Counted from the stretch's first letter, positions 40,501 through 48,570 are shown. The stretch is 64,000 nt of DNA from Phytomonospora sp040655735 (GCF_040655735.1 NZ_JBFAKK010000007.1:62001-126000), one strand, 5' to 3'. The notes: generated by a model not told the origin, from the letters alone. Program-made: numbers and translations.

Positions 40501-40523
40501 GGCGGAGCTCCCTGTCTAGAATA

Positions 40524-40567
40524 ACTGGAATCAGGATTCCAGTAGAATATATGGAAGGGGTGTTCCA
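40524..40567. promoter_or_regulatory. TetR operators between monooxygenase and regulator
   Basis: ACTGGAATC-AG-GATTCCAGT (40524-40543) is a perfect 20-bp inverted repeat. A second, weaker copy, TGGAA-N6-TTCCA, lies at 40552-40567 across the regulator's start. Both share TGGAA/TTCCA, so the divergent TetR protein probably controls both genes through them. Confidence 0.8.
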
Positions 40568-41129
40568 CTTGTCAAGCGAGGGAAGAGGTCTGCGCGCCGA
40601 CGCCGTGCGCAACCGTCGCCTGGCCCTGGAGGCGGCCACTGCGCTGCTGGCCGAGTCGGGCGCGCCCCTGACCGTCGAGGCCATCGCCACCCGCGCCGGC
40701 CTCGGCGCCGGGACCGTCGTGCGCGCCTTCGGCGGCAAGGGCGCGCTGATCGACGCGGCCGTGTCCGGCCTGCTGGGGCCGATGGTCGAGCGCGGCCGCG
40801 ACCTGCTCGGCCAAGGCCGCCCGCTGGACGCCCTGCGGGCCTTCCTCGCCGAACTGATCGCGTTCCAGTCGGCGCACCACGGCGTGAACGACCACCTCGG
40901 CGGCCTCGACCTGCCCGAGACCGCCCGGTTGCGCGCCGAGCTGGAGGCGGTCGTGCGCGAACTGGTGGTCCGGGCGCGGGCGGAGGGCTCCATCCGGGCC
41001 GACCTCGACCCCGGCCTCGCCACCACGCTCATCGGCGAGACCGCCTTCGCGGTGGCCCGCGCGGCTTCCCCGGGGCTTGCCGAGGCCTATCTCGCCGTCA
41101 TGATCGACGGCCTGCGCCCGCCGGTTTGA
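40551..41129 (+). CDS. TetR family regulator
   Basis: 192 residues from ATG 40551. Because TAGAAT (40543-40548) ends only two bases before that ATG, the true start may be GTG 40560 or TTG 40569. HTH: AVRNRRLALEAATALLAESG, ARAGLGAGTVVRAFGGKGAL, with VVRAF in place of the usual IY.HF. The C-terminal domain (FLAELIAFQSAHHGVNDHLG) is of the SbtR_C type. It is divergent from the flavin monooxygenase and is its likely repressor. Confidence 0.86.
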   Translation: MEGVFHLSSEGRGLRADAVRNRRLALEAATALLAESGAPLTVEAIATRAGLGAGTVVRAFGGKGALIDAAVSGLLGPMVERGRDLLGQGRPLDALRAFLAELIAFQSAHHGVNDHLGGLDLPETARLRAELEAVVRELVVRARAEGSIRADLDPGLATTLIGETAFAVARAASPGLAEAYLAVMIDGLRPPV

Positions 41130-41301
41130 GTCGTCTCGACGCCCACGCCACGCCCGACCCCTATAACCCTCATCACCCGACCCTGGCGAACCATGGTCAA
41201 CACCCGCGCCACCACATTACGGTGGATAAACGAAGCATCTACATGTTCGCACCGCACCACCCTGAAAGGGGTGCGGCGCGCATCGGGAGGGTGGTGCCGA
41301 G

Positions 41302-41586
41302 ATGAGCAACACGACGGGCAACAGCGGGCCGCAGGGCCTGCTCAGCGAGGTAAGGTTCCTGACCGTCGCCGAGGTCGCCGAACTCATGCGGGTCTCCAAG
41401 ATGACCGTGTACCGGCTCGTCCACTCCGGGCAGCTCGGGGCGGTCCGGGTGGGCCGCTCGTTCCGGGTTCCGGAGCAGGCCGTACAGGAGTATCTGCGCT
41501 CCGGCCTGCCTGCCGGGTTCCCCGACGTGGCGTTACGGCTGGCAGTCGGTATGGTTGAGCGGTTACACACCACCTCCAGCTACTAG
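41302..41586 (+). CDS. excisionase/MerR-like HTH regulator
   Basis: 94 residues. A single HTH_17 domain: VRFLTVAEVAELMRVSKMTV, YRLVHSGQLGAVRVGRSFRV, PEQAVQEYL. This matches a conserved actinobacterial regulator that sits just upstream of the 33-residue basic ribosomal-type protein; in Streptomyces coelicolor I believe the equivalent is the BldD target BdtA (SCO3328). GGGAGG precedes the ATG. The leader has a possible stem, CCGCACC / GGTGCGG, near 41251-41276. The short distance to the next gene suggests cotranscription. Confidence 0.85.
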   Translation: MSNTTGNSGPQGLLSEVRFLTVAEVAELMRVSKMTVYRLVHSGQLGAVRVGRSFRVPEQAVQEYLRSGLPAGFPDVALRLAVGMVERLHTTSSY

Positions 41587-41596
41587 GGGAACACCT

Positions 41597-41698
41597 ATGG
41601 GTTCGGTCATCAAGAAGCGTCGCAAGCGCATGGCGAAGAAGAAGCACCGCAAGCTGCTCCGCAAGACCCGCGTGCAGCGTCGCCGCCAGGGCAAGTGA
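41597..41698 (+). CDS. 33-residue basic ribosomal-type protein (AURKAIP1/bS22-like)
   Basis: 33 residues, more than half Lys or Arg: MGSVIKKRRKRMAKKKHRKL then LRKTRVQRRRQGK. This is the actinobacterial AURKAIP1/COX24-domain peptide, found in mycobacterial 30S ribosomes as bS22. It is invariant in this position between an excisionase-like regulator and an NAD-dependent epimerase. AGGGGA sits ahead of the ATG. Its stop overlaps the GTG start of the next gene (GTGA). Confidence 0.92.
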   Translation: MGSVIKKRRKRMAKKKHRKLLRKTRVQRRRQGK

Positions 41699-42663
41699 CC
41701 GGACCGGCTGTCCTCGTCACCGGCGCTGACCGGTACCTGGGCGGTCGTCTCGCCGCGAGACTGACCGCCGACGACCGTGTCGCGCGGGTGATGACGGCTG
41801 CCACCGATGATCTGCTGTCACCGGCCAGCAACGGTCGGTCGAAACTCACCGAGCTGCTGGCCGATGGCCGAGTGTGCACGGTCGTGCACCTGGCCATCGG
41901 CGCCTCGACGTCGCGCACCCGCTCGCGCTCGGAGCTCAAAGAGCGCAACGTCATCGGCACGATGCAGCTGCTCGCCGCCTGCCAGCGCTCGCCGCACGTT
42001 CGCCGCGTCGTGGTCAAGTCCGCCGCGGCGGCTTACGGTGCCTCGATTCGCGACCCCGCGATCTTCACCGAGGACACCGAGCTGCGCGCCGTCCCGCGCG
42101 GTGAGTACACCAAGGACGTCCTCGACGCCGAGGGTTACGTGCGCGGTTTCGCCCGCCGCCGGCCCGAGATCGAGGTGACCGTCCTGCGCCTGGCGCCCCT
42201 GATCGGGCCGAAGGCGGACACGGCCATGAGCCGCTACTTCGCGCTGCCGCTGGTCCCGACGGTGCTCGGTTTCGACCCGCGTGTCCAGTTCCTGCACATC
42301 GACGACGCCGTCGACGTGCTGCACCACGCCACCGTGCGGCCGCACCCCGAGCCGCCCGAACGCCACGACCGGCCGACCGTCCTGAACGTCGGCGGCCCGG
42401 GCGCCATGCCCCTGTCGCAGGCCATCCGGCGAGCGCGGGGAATCGCCGCGCCGGTCCCGGAGTTCGCGCTGAGCGGACTGGCGGCCCTCGGCAGCATCGA
42501 CGTCTCCCGCGACCAGCTCGACTTCCTGCGCTACGGCCGTGTCATGGACGTGAGCAGGCTCGTGGAGACCTACGGGATCAACCCGCTGCCGACGCCGGAG
42601 GCTTTCGACGCGGTGTTCGGCGCGAAGTCCGGCACGGAGTTCGGCACAGCTGAGGAAGCCTGA
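41695..42663 (+). CDS. NAD-dependent epimerase/dehydratase family protein
   Basis: 322 residues, extended SDR. AVLVTGADRYLGGRLAARLT is the nucleotide fold with TGADRYLG in place of TGxxGxxG, then TVVHLAIGAS, NVIGTMQLLAACQRS, VVVKSAAAAYGASIRDP and EYTKDVLDAEGYVRG. The usual catalytic YxxxK reads YTKDV, so the enzyme may be altered or regulatory. Start GTG 41695 overlaps the ribosomal-type gene by four bases and the stop overlaps the acyltransferase gene (TGATG). Confidence 0.85.
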   Translation: MTGPAVLVTGADRYLGGRLAARLTADDRVARVMTAATDDLLSPASNGRSKLTELLADGRVCTVVHLAIGASTSRTRSRSELKERNVIGTMQLLAACQRSPHVRRVVVKSAAAAYGASIRDPAIFTEDTELRAVPRGEYTKDVLDAEGYVRGFARRRPEIEVTVLRLAPLIGPKADTAMSRYFALPLVPTVLGFDPRVQFLHIDDAVDVLHHATVRPHPEPPERHDRPTVLNVGGPGAMPLSQAIRRARGIAAPVPEFALSGLAALGSIDVSRDQLDFLRYGRVMDVSRLVETYGINPLPTPEAFDAVFGAKSGTEFGTAEEA

Positions 42664-43508
42664 TGAGCAGTCGTTTCGAAGACGCGATCAACAAGGTCTT
42701 CGACATCGTCGAGCGCCGCCTGTCCGGTGACTACGAGGTCGACGAGTTCGGGTTCGACCAGGAGCTGACCGAGGAGGTCGTGGCTCCGGCGCTGCGGGTG
42801 CTGTACCGCAAGTGGTTCCGGGTCGAGATGCACGGACTGGAGCACGTCCCCGACAAGGGCGGCGCGCTCATCGTCGGCAACCACTCCGGTGCCATCGCGA
42901 TGGACGCCGCGATGCTCCAGCTCGGCCTGCTGGACGACCACCCCGCGCGCCGCCACCTGCGGCTGCTGGGCGCCGACTTCGTCTTCAAGACCCCGCTGCT
43001 CGGCGAGTACGCCCGCAAGACCGGCGCGACCCTGGCCTGCAACCCCGACGCCGAACGGCTGCTCACCGCCGGGCACCTCGTCGGCGTCTTCCCCGAGGGC
43101 TTCAAGGGCGTCGGGAAACCGGTGTGGGACAGGTACAAGCTCCAGCGCTTCGGCCGGGGCGGTTTCGTGGCGGCGGCGCTGAAGACCGGTGTGCCGATCA
43201 TCCCGGTGTCCATTGTGGGCGCCGAGGAGATCTACCCGATCATCGGCGACATCAAGCCCCTCGCCAGGCTTCTGGGTCTGCCCTACTTCCCCGTGACGCC
43301 GACGTTCCCGTGGCTCGGGCCGCTGGGCGCCGTGCCGCTGCCGTCGAAGTGGCACATCGAGTTCGGCGAGCCCATCGACACCAGCGACATGGCCGACCAC
43401 GCCGACGACCCCATGGAGATCTTCAACCTGGCCGACCAGGTCAAGGAGAGCATCCAGCAGACGATTCACAAGCTCCTGGAGAAGCGCGGCGGGGCCTTCC
43501 AGCCTTAG
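42663..43508 (+). CDS. PlsC-type lysophospholipid acyltransferase
   Basis: 281 residues. The NHxxxxD motif reads GGALIVGNHSGAIAMDAAML, the FPEG motif VGVFPEGFKGVGKPV, and VPIIPVSIVGAEEIYP is the third family block. Members move an acyl chain from CoA or ACP to lysophosphatidic acid or a similar lipid at the inner membrane face. An acidic N-terminal helix (FEDAINKVFDIVERRLSGDY) precedes the domain. In actinobacteria this gene is regularly the last of the regulator, basic peptide, epimerase and acyltransferase set. Confidence 0.9.
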   Translation: MSSRFEDAINKVFDIVERRLSGDYEVDEFGFDQELTEEVVAPALRVLYRKWFRVEMHGLEHVPDKGGALIVGNHSGAIAMDAAMLQLGLLDDHPARRHLRLLGADFVFKTPLLGEYARKTGATLACNPDAERLLTAGHLVGVFPEGFKGVGKPVWDRYKLQRFGRGGFVAAALKTGVPIIPVSIVGAEEIYPIIGDIKPLARLLGLPYFPVTPTFPWLGPLGAVPLPSKWHIEFGEPIDTSDMADHADDPMEIFNLADQVKESIQQTIHKLLEKRGGAFQP

Positions 43509-43517
43509 GTCCGAGCC

Positions 43518-44546
43518 TTACTGGACCTTGACGCTCCAGCGGACGCCGTGTTCGGTCAGCCGGTCCAGGAAGTCGGCCGGGTCGAAGGCCTGTGAGGGGG
43601 CGAGCACCCCGCGCGGTGCGCGAACGGTCGCGAGCCGGTACGCGCCCTCCACCGCGATGACGGCGGTCGTTCCGTAGCCGTCGGAACCTTCGACTTCGCC
43701 ACGAGCCTTGCGGCCGTCCATCCCGATCGCCTCGACGACGTGCGTCCAGCGTTGCCGGCGGCGCTCGTCGGCGGGTGGCCCCGGCGGAAGCGAGTCGACC
43801 AGCTCAGGGGTCACTTCACGCAGCCCGGCGAGCATGTCGGCGTTGACGAACCCTTCGGCACGGGCGACCTGGACGTGCCGGGGGATCATGGCGATCGGCG
43901 GGATGCCGAACTTCGCCAGCGGCACTTCGGTCTCGGCGCCGGGAAAGCGCATCGACGCAGGTGTACCGGACGCGCTGCGCACCCACTCGCCGTCCACATA
44001 GTCCAGTGCCGCGTCGTCGGCCAGGGCCAGCATCGATCGCAGGCTGCCCCGGGAGGCGCCGCCTTCGCGGTACCAGAGTCCGAGCGCCAGTTCGGCGACC
44101 GGCGCGACCGCGGTCGCGGTCAGGTGCCCGATCATGTCGCCGGGCCCGCCGTCGTCGGCCAGTGCGGGCACGATGGTCACGCCCGCCGCTTCGGCGTCGT
44201 CGGAGAAGCGGTCGAAGACCTCCTTGACGTAGTGCTGTTCGCCGGCCGTGTCCACGTAGTGGCAGCCGACGGCGATGGCCGCGCGGATCACCGGCTCGCC
44301 GAGGAGGGAGAAGGGGCCCGCGCAGTTGATGACGACGTCGCAGCCGGCGAAGGCCGTCGCGAGCGCCTTTGGTTCGGAGATGTCGGCGACCCGGATCTCG
44401 CCATCGCCTGCCACTACGTCGTTTCGTGCCTCGCGCAGCCGATCCTCGTCACGTCCGACCAGTACCGCCGCGATGCCGCGCCGGGCCAGCTCGGCGGTCA
44501 CCAGTTTGCCGGTGTAGCCGGTCGCACCGTTCACCGCGATCTTCAT
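43518..44546 (-). CDS. saccharopine dehydrogenase-like NADP-binding enzyme
   Basis: 342 residues. MKIAVNGATGYTGKLVTAEL is a Rossmann GxxGxxG, with LVGRDEDRL after strand 2 and FAGCDVVINCAGPFSLLGEP further on. This layout is that of saccharopine dehydrogenase/trans-acting enoyl reductase-like proteins. The C-terminal part holds GPGDMIGHLTATAVAPVAEL. Role unknown; some members reduce polyketide or lipid intermediates. It ends nine bases from the convergent acyltransferase gene. Confidence 0.83.
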   Translation of the reverse strand: MKIAVNGATGYTGKLVTAELARRGIAAVLVGRDEDRLREARNDVVAGDGEIRVADISEPKALATAFAGCDVVINCAGPFSLLGEPVIRAAIAVGCHYVDTAGEQHYVKEVFDRFSDDAEAAGVTIVPALADDGGPGDMIGHLTATAVAPVAELALGLWYREGGASRGSLRSMLALADDAALDYVDGEWVRSASGTPASMRFPGAETEVPLAKFGIPPIAMIPRHVQVARAEGFVNADMLAGLREVTPELVDSLPPGPPADERRRQRWTHVVEAIGMDGRKARGEVEGSDGYGTTAVIAVEGAYRLATVRAPRGVLAPSQAFDPADFLDRLTEHGVRWSVKVQ

Positions 44547-44701
44547 CAGTCACCCTTGTTCGGCTCGGCCGTGCCCGGTCGGCTCGGCTCGGTTTGGCTT
44601 CGTGACTTCACCGTATGGCCGGGGATCGGGACTCTCCATGCCTCAGACTCCGGAATCACTGTCCGATCGTCCGGGGCATGGGGCATGGCTACGATTTTCG
44701 G

Positions 44702-45598
44702 ATGGACGTGCTCAGCGACGCCATCACCGCGATGCGGTCGGGGCGGCCCCACTCCGCGCTCCAGCGTCGTCGGGGACCGTGGGCCGACGAGTTCCCGGCG
44801 TCCGACGGCGCCGGTTTCCATGTGCTGCTGCAAGGCGCGTGCTGGTTTCGTCCGCTTGACGGTGAGGCGGTGCTCCTCGGTGCCGGCGACGCGGTGTTCC
44901 TGCCTCGCGAGCCCGGTCACCGGCTGGAGTCCGCCTCGGTTTCTGAGGCGGTGCTGCTGTGCGGGGCGTACCAACTGGGCGGTGCCCGGGCGCATCCACT
45001 GTGGACTGCGCTCCCGGCGCACATGCACATTCCTGCCCGTATTGCCAATCCCACGCCGATGCGTGCCGCGATCGACCTGCTCGGTACCGAACTGGCCGGC
45101 CCCACTCCCGGGTCAGGGGCCATGATCCCGGCCCTGCTCGATGCTCTGTTGGTGTGCATGCTGCGCCACTGGATCGACACGGCGCCGGAGGAGAGCGGGC
45201 ATGGTTGGGCCGCCGCGATGCGAGACCCGGCGATGGTCTCGGCGCTGACGGCTGTTCACGAGGATCCGGCCAGGGGGTGGACGGTGGCGGGGCTCGCTCG
45301 GAGGGCTGGGATGTCCAGGTCGGTGCTGTCCGAGCGGTTCACGCAGATGGTCGGGGTGCCTCCGATGGCCTATGTGGCCTGGTGGCGGATGACGTTGGCG
45401 GCCAAGCGGCTCAGGGAGAGTGACGCGTCTGTTGCTGGCGTGGCGAGGCAGGTGGGGTACAGCTCGGAGTTCGCCTTCGCGAAGGCGTTCAAACGCGAAC
45501 TGGGGGTCGCTCCCGGGGCGTACCGCAGGGCGGGGCGGTTAGAGGGGACGGCTAGAGGGTGCGCAGGAAGCCGGCCCAGTCCGAGGCGGGGACGGTGA
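44702..45598 (+). CDS. AraC family transcriptional regulator
   Basis: 298 residues. N-terminal cupin of the AraC-binding type (FHVLLQGACWFRPLDGEAVL, GAGDAVFLPREPGHRLESA) and two C-terminal HTH motifs: WTVAGLARRAGMSRSVLSER and SVAGVARQVGYSSEFAFAKA, then FKRELGVAPGAYRRA. The cupin domain resembles the RipA/CadD-like group that senses small molecules. ATG 44702 follows TACGAT by six bases, a leaderless layout. It is divergent from the saccharopine dehydrogenase-like gene, its probable target. The last ~15 codons overlap the DUF397 gene. Confidence 0.9.
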   Translation: MDVLSDAITAMRSGRPHSALQRRRGPWADEFPASDGAGFHVLLQGACWFRPLDGEAVLLGAGDAVFLPREPGHRLESASVSEAVLLCGAYQLGGARAHPLWTALPAHMHIPARIANPTPMRAAIDLLGTELAGPTPGSGAMIPALLDALLVCMLRHWIDTAPEESGHGWAAAMRDPAMVSALTAVHEDPARGWTVAGLARRAGMSRSVLSERFTQMVGVPPMAYVAWWRMTLAAKRLRESDASVAGVARQVGYSSEFAFAKAFKRELGVAPGAYRRAGRLEGTARGCAGSRPSPRRGR

Positions 45599-45830
45599 GG
45601 ATCGGCCCGGGGACGTGCTTCGAGTCCCGGATCGCCACCGTTTCAGCGGTGGTTCCCACCTCGACGCAGTTCCCGCCGTTGTTCGGGCTGAAGGAACTCT
45701 TGCGCCAGCCGACTTCCACGCACTGACCGCTGCCGGTATTGCCGCTGCGGGTGCTCTTGCGCCACGAAACTTCAACGCACTGACCACTGCCGCTGCTGGT
45801 GCTCTTGCTGCTCTTGCGCCAGCGGGTCAT
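45552..45830 (-). CDS. DUF397 protein with triplicated N-terminal motif
   Basis: 92 residues. An ordinary DUF397 unit has one W-RKS...C-VEV block. Here it occurs three times in tandem: WRKSSKSTSSGSGQCVEV, WRKSTRSGNTGSGQCVEV and WRKSSFSPNNGGNCVEV. Only the third runs on into the usual second half (VAIRDSKHVPG, SDWAGFLRTL). The extra units probably arose by recent duplication. It overlaps the XRE gene by four bases (ATGA), so the two are coupled. Confidence 0.9.
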   Translation of the reverse strand: MTRWRKSSKSTSSGSGQCVEVSWRKSTRSGNTGSGQCVEVGWRKSSFSPNNGGNCVEVGTTAETVAIRDSKHVPGPILTVPASDWAGFLRTL

Positions 45831-46678
45831 GCAAACTCCTCGATCGCTGCGGCGATGGCTTCGTTGGACTTCTTGGGCCCGAGCGCCATCTCGACAAGAG
45901 AAGCATAGACAAGTGTGAGTGTCTCGACCCAGGCACTTTCCAGCACGATGGTTCCGGCTCGCGTGTCCGTGAACGCAACATCGAAGCCAGGCTCGGCGAT
46001 GCGCAGGATGTTGAACGGGCCGTCGATGCTTGGGTGTGCACCGGCGCTGAGCGGGAGAACGCGGACGCTCACGTTGGGCCTTGTGCTGAAATCGAGCAGA
46101 TGCTGCAACTGTTCCCGCATGACCCGGGCCGAACCGATCGGACGCCGCAAGGCAACTTCATCCACTACAACGGATAGGCGAAGTGGATCCTCGGCGGTCA
46201 GACGCTCCTGTCGCTGCATGCGAATTCCCAGACCTTCGGCGATCTCACTGTCTGTGCCGGGCTCGACGCCGCCTCGAACCAGCGCCTCGGCATAGCTGCG
46301 GGTCTGGAGCAGGCCAGGCACGTGGACCTCATAGGACTGGATCGAGTTGGCCATCGATTCCAGCCAAACTACATTGACGAACTCGTCCTCGATCGAGTCA
46401 ACCCGATCATCCCACCACCCTTCGCGAAACACCTCCTGCGAGACGCGTTTCAGCCCCTCGCGCTGACGCGGATCGTCTGCGCCGCAGAGATCCAGGTACG
46501 CCAGGACTTCGGGAATCCGCGCGGGCAGGAAGCCGGATTCGATGCGGCTGACGGTGGCGTTGTCCCGGCGGATGTAGTCACCGATCTGCTTCAACGTCAT
46601 CCCCGCATCCACACGGATGCGCTTGAGGCGCTGACCGAGCCAGAGGGCTCGTAGAGATCGGGCGCGCTGTTCGGACAT
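45827..46678 (-). CDS. XRE-family HTH regulator with DUF5753 domain (WhiJ-like)
   Basis: 283 residues. HTH: LWLGQRLKRIRVDAGMTLKQ, IGDYIRRDNATVSRIESGFL. DUF5753: VWLESMANSIQSYEVHVPGL, LQTRSYAEALVRGGVEPGTD, EEDPLRLSVVVDEVALRRP-like core and VSVRVLPLSAGAHPSIDGPF. A second complete WhiJ-like module, only 9 kb from the first. GGGGGAAA lies before the ATG. It is divergent from the small gene at 46843; repeats near 46763-46791 lie in between. Confidence 0.9.
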   Translation of the reverse strand: MSEQRARSLRALWLGQRLKRIRVDAGMTLKQIGDYIRRDNATVSRIESGFLPARIPEVLAYLDLCGADDPRQREGLKRVSQEVFREGWWDDRVDSIEDEFVNVVWLESMANSIQSYEVHVPGLLQTRSYAEALVRGGVEPGTDSEIAEGLGIRMQRQERLTAEDPLRLSVVVDEVALRRPIGSARVMREQLQHLLDFSTRPNVSVRVLPLSAGAHPSIDGPFNILRIAEPGFDVAFTDTRAGTIVLESAWVETLTLVYASLVEMALGPKKSNEAIAAAIEEFA

Positions 46679-46762
46679 CGGTTTCCCCCACCAGTCGTGT
46701 GATTTGCGAGCGTCAGTCTAGGTCATCCGGTTTAGTCTGCGAGTCTGCGGCGTGTCGCACGT

Positions 46763-46791
46763 ATGCAGAGATTGCATGACCGTAGAACGTA
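46763..46791. promoter_or_regulatory. repeats between second WhiJ-like regulator and small gene
   Basis: ATGCA-GAGAT-TGCAT at 46763-46777 is an inverted repeat. ACGTATG occurs twice, just before it and at about 46787. They lie in the promoter region shared by the XRE gene and the gene at 46843 and could be operators. Confidence 0.4.
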
Positions 46792-46842
46792 TGGCATGCT
46801 CCCCTCAAGTCACCGAACAGTCACGTTCCGGAGGGGGAAGCG

Positions 46843-47139
46843 ATGACCAGCGAAGACGCACCCGAAAAACCCGACCACCGAGGCAGGACCTTCACCGTCC
46901 TCGTCGCCTGGTTCGGCCGCAGCCGCGAAGAACGCGTCTTCGCCCTCCTCGCCGACTACGCCTCCGCCTTCGGCGCCTCCTCCACCTGGCGCTGCGACGA
47001 AGACCTCCGCTGGGCCGTCCACGTCCTGCGCTGCGAACCCTTCCGCTCCGAGGAACTCCGCTGGGCGACCAACCTCCTCGCCCGCCTCGACATCACCCCC
47101 GCCCAGGCCAAGGAGCTCCGCTGCCGTGAACGCCACTAA
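46843..47139 (+). CDS. hypothetical small protein beside WhiJ-like module
   Basis: 98 residues: RTFTVLVAWFGRSREERVFA, LLADYASAFGASSTWRCDED, LRWAVHVLRCEPFRSEELRW and ITPAQAKELRCRERH. Cytoplasmic and helical, with no family I can name. GGAGGGGGAA precedes the ATG. Its divergent place next to the XRE/DUF397 pair suggests it is their target. It overlaps the next gene by 14 bases. Confidence 0.68.
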   Translation: MTSEDAPEKPDHRGRTFTVLVAWFGRSREERVFALLADYASAFGASSTWRCDEDLRWAVHVLRCEPFRSEELRWATNLLARLDITPAQAKELRCRERH

Positions 47140-47326
47140 CGCCAACGGCGTCCCCGGCGCCTCCGGCCACAGCCCCAACCCCGCCGACGCCGACCACTGG
47201 CAGGCCCACCGCATCCACACCCGAGGCCGCGCCGGCCGCTGCAACGCCTGCGCCCAGCCCTACCCCTGCGACCGCCTCGCCGAAGCCATCACCGCCATCC
47301 GAGCGGGCCTCGACCGCCGCCCCTGA
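47126..47326 (+). CDS. small CxxC protein
   Basis: 66 residues, GTG start inside the previous gene. The core GRCNACAQPYPCDRLAEAIT has C-x2-C-x5-C followed by a helix, a knuckle seen in many short actinobacterial proteins (CxxCG..WPC....A). It may bind zinc. Cotranscribed with 46843; function unknown. Confidence 0.7.
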   Translation: MNATNANGVPGASGHSPNPADADHWQAHRIHTRGRAGRCNACAQPYPCDRLAEAITAIRAGLDRRP

Positions 47327-47372
47327 ACCGCGCCCCGCACCCGCACCCGGACCCGGACCCGGACACAGCAAA

Positions 47373-47414
47373 GCGGCCACCCCCGAAGGTCCTGGAAAAC
47401 CCAAGGGTGGCCGC
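47373..47414 (+). terminator. hairpin between small genes
   Basis: GCGGCCACCC (47373-47382) pairs with GGGTGGCCGC (47405-47414). It is preceded by tandem CCCGGA units (47346-47363). It may terminate the two-gene unit or act in the leader of the gene at 47438. Confidence 0.5.
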
Positions 47415-47437
47415 CCATACAAGAAGGGAAACCCTTC

Positions 47438-47689
47438 ATGCCGTTGGAAAACCTAGCACTGCTGACCGGCACATTCCTGCTCATGGCAGTTCCGGCCGTC
47501 TTCGGTGTCGCGCTTCTGACGCACGTGGCACACGCCCGCGGTCTCACCGTCGGCGAGTACTGCACGTGCTTCCTGTGCCTGCTGGCCGAGAAACTCGACC
47601 GGCATCACGGCCGCCACCGGATGGAAGACCTCTACCACCTTCAGGGCACGATCCGCGCCGACTTCCACCGCCTGCGCCCGGACCGCTGA
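47438..47689 (+). CDS. small membrane protein
   Basis: 83 residues. One strong membrane helix at ~7-28 (ALLTGTFLLMAVPAVFGVAL) followed by a Cys-containing segment (GEYCTCFLCLLAEKLDRHHG) and a charged end. No family recognised. AAGGG lies eight bases before the ATG. Confidence 0.6.
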   Translation: MPLENLALLTGTFLLMAVPAVFGVALLTHVAHARGLTVGEYCTCFLCLLAEKLDRHHGRHRMEDLYHLQGTIRADFHRLRPDR

Positions 47690-47723
47690 GTCCGACCGCT
47701 CAAGGCCACGGCAACGGCCCGAA

Positions 47724-48476
47724 CTAACCCTCCCGCAGGAACTCCAGGATCAGCGGCTCCACCTTCGCCGGGTTCTCCAGCGTCGGCAGGTGCCCCGCCC
47801 AGTCGAGTTCCACCAGCCGCGCGTTCGGGATCCGCTCGGCCAGCGCCTTCGCGGTCGCCACGAAGAAGTCCAGGTCGTGCAGCCCCTGCACGACCAGCGT
47901 TTCGGCCGAGATGTCGGCCAGGTCGAACTCCGGCTTGAGCGACTCCATGTCCTCGGCGGCGAACTGCACCTCGAAGGCGTGCCGCTGCATGTCGCCCACG
48001 AAGTCGCGGGTCTTCTGGTCGGCCTCGGGGCCGAGCCACGTCTCGACGTTCAGCGCGACCAGGGCGTCAAGGTCGTGCGCCTCGAACAGCTCCTCCTCGC
48101 GCTCGTCGAAGGCGTCCAGGTCGGGCGTCCCGTCGACGACGGTCCCGGCGCTGCAGATCAGCAGCAGCTTCTCGACCCGCTCGGGCCACCGGGCCGCGAC
48201 CTGGTGGGCGACGCGCCCACCGAAGGAGGCGCCGACGGCGTGGAAGCGGCCGATGCCGAGAGAGTCGAGCAGCGCGATCACGTCCGCGGCGTTGTCCCAC
48301 GGCTCGCTCGGCGGCGGGGTCTCACCGAAACCGCGGAAGTCGAAACGGGTGACGCGGAAGCCCGCGTCGATCAGCGTGTCCCACTGCGCGTTCCACATCC
48401 GCCGGTCGCAGACCGAGGAGTGGAAGAGCACGACGTCGGGACCGTTGCCTGCTGTGTCATGCGAAAGAAGAGTCAT
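47724..48476 (-). CDS. alpha/beta hydrolase
   Basis: 250 residues. Oxyanion region VVLFHSSVCDRRMWNAQWDT, nucleophile elbow FHAVGASFGGRVAHQVAARW (GASFGG, Ser at about 97), acid in VVQGLHDLDFF and His in LDWAGHLPTLENPAKVEPLI. This is the common single-domain esterase/lactonase layout. The HG oxyanion motif is HS here. The substrate is unknown. Confidence 0.88.
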   Translation of the reverse strand: MTLLSHDTAGNGPDVVLFHSSVCDRRMWNAQWDTLIDAGFRVTRFDFRGFGETPPPSEPWDNAADVIALLDSLGIGRFHAVGASFGGRVAHQVAARWPERVEKLLLICSAGTVVDGTPDLDAFDEREEELFEAHDLDALVALNVETWLGPEADQKTRDFVGDMQRHAFEVQFAAEDMESLKPEFDLADISAETLVVQGLHDLDFFVATAKALAERIPNARLVELDWAGHLPTLENPAKVEPLILEFLREG

Positions 48477-48534
48477 CGCGGAGGAGCGTAAACGCGCAGG
48501 TCACCGCATGCAAGTCGGTTTGGCGCGACACGCG

Positions 48535-48570
48535 AACACCCCGGCCCGAAAACTACCGGGCCGGGGTGTT
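48535..48570. terminator. hairpin between hydrolase and FG-GAP gene
   Basis: AACACCCCGGCCCG (48535-48548) pairs with CGGGCCGGGGTGTT (48557-48570) around eight bases. It lies 25 bases beyond the FG-GAP stop on the minus strand. Confidence 0.6.

Noticed and set aside
39313..41129. Monooxygenase/TetR pair as part of a biosynthetic cluster
   Set aside because: Neighbouring genes (metalloprotease, HTH regulator, ribosomal-type peptide) are unrelated; it is a two-gene unit.
47341..47365. Tandem CCCGGA units
   Set aside because: Only three to four imperfect copies over 25 bases; too short to call a repeat element.
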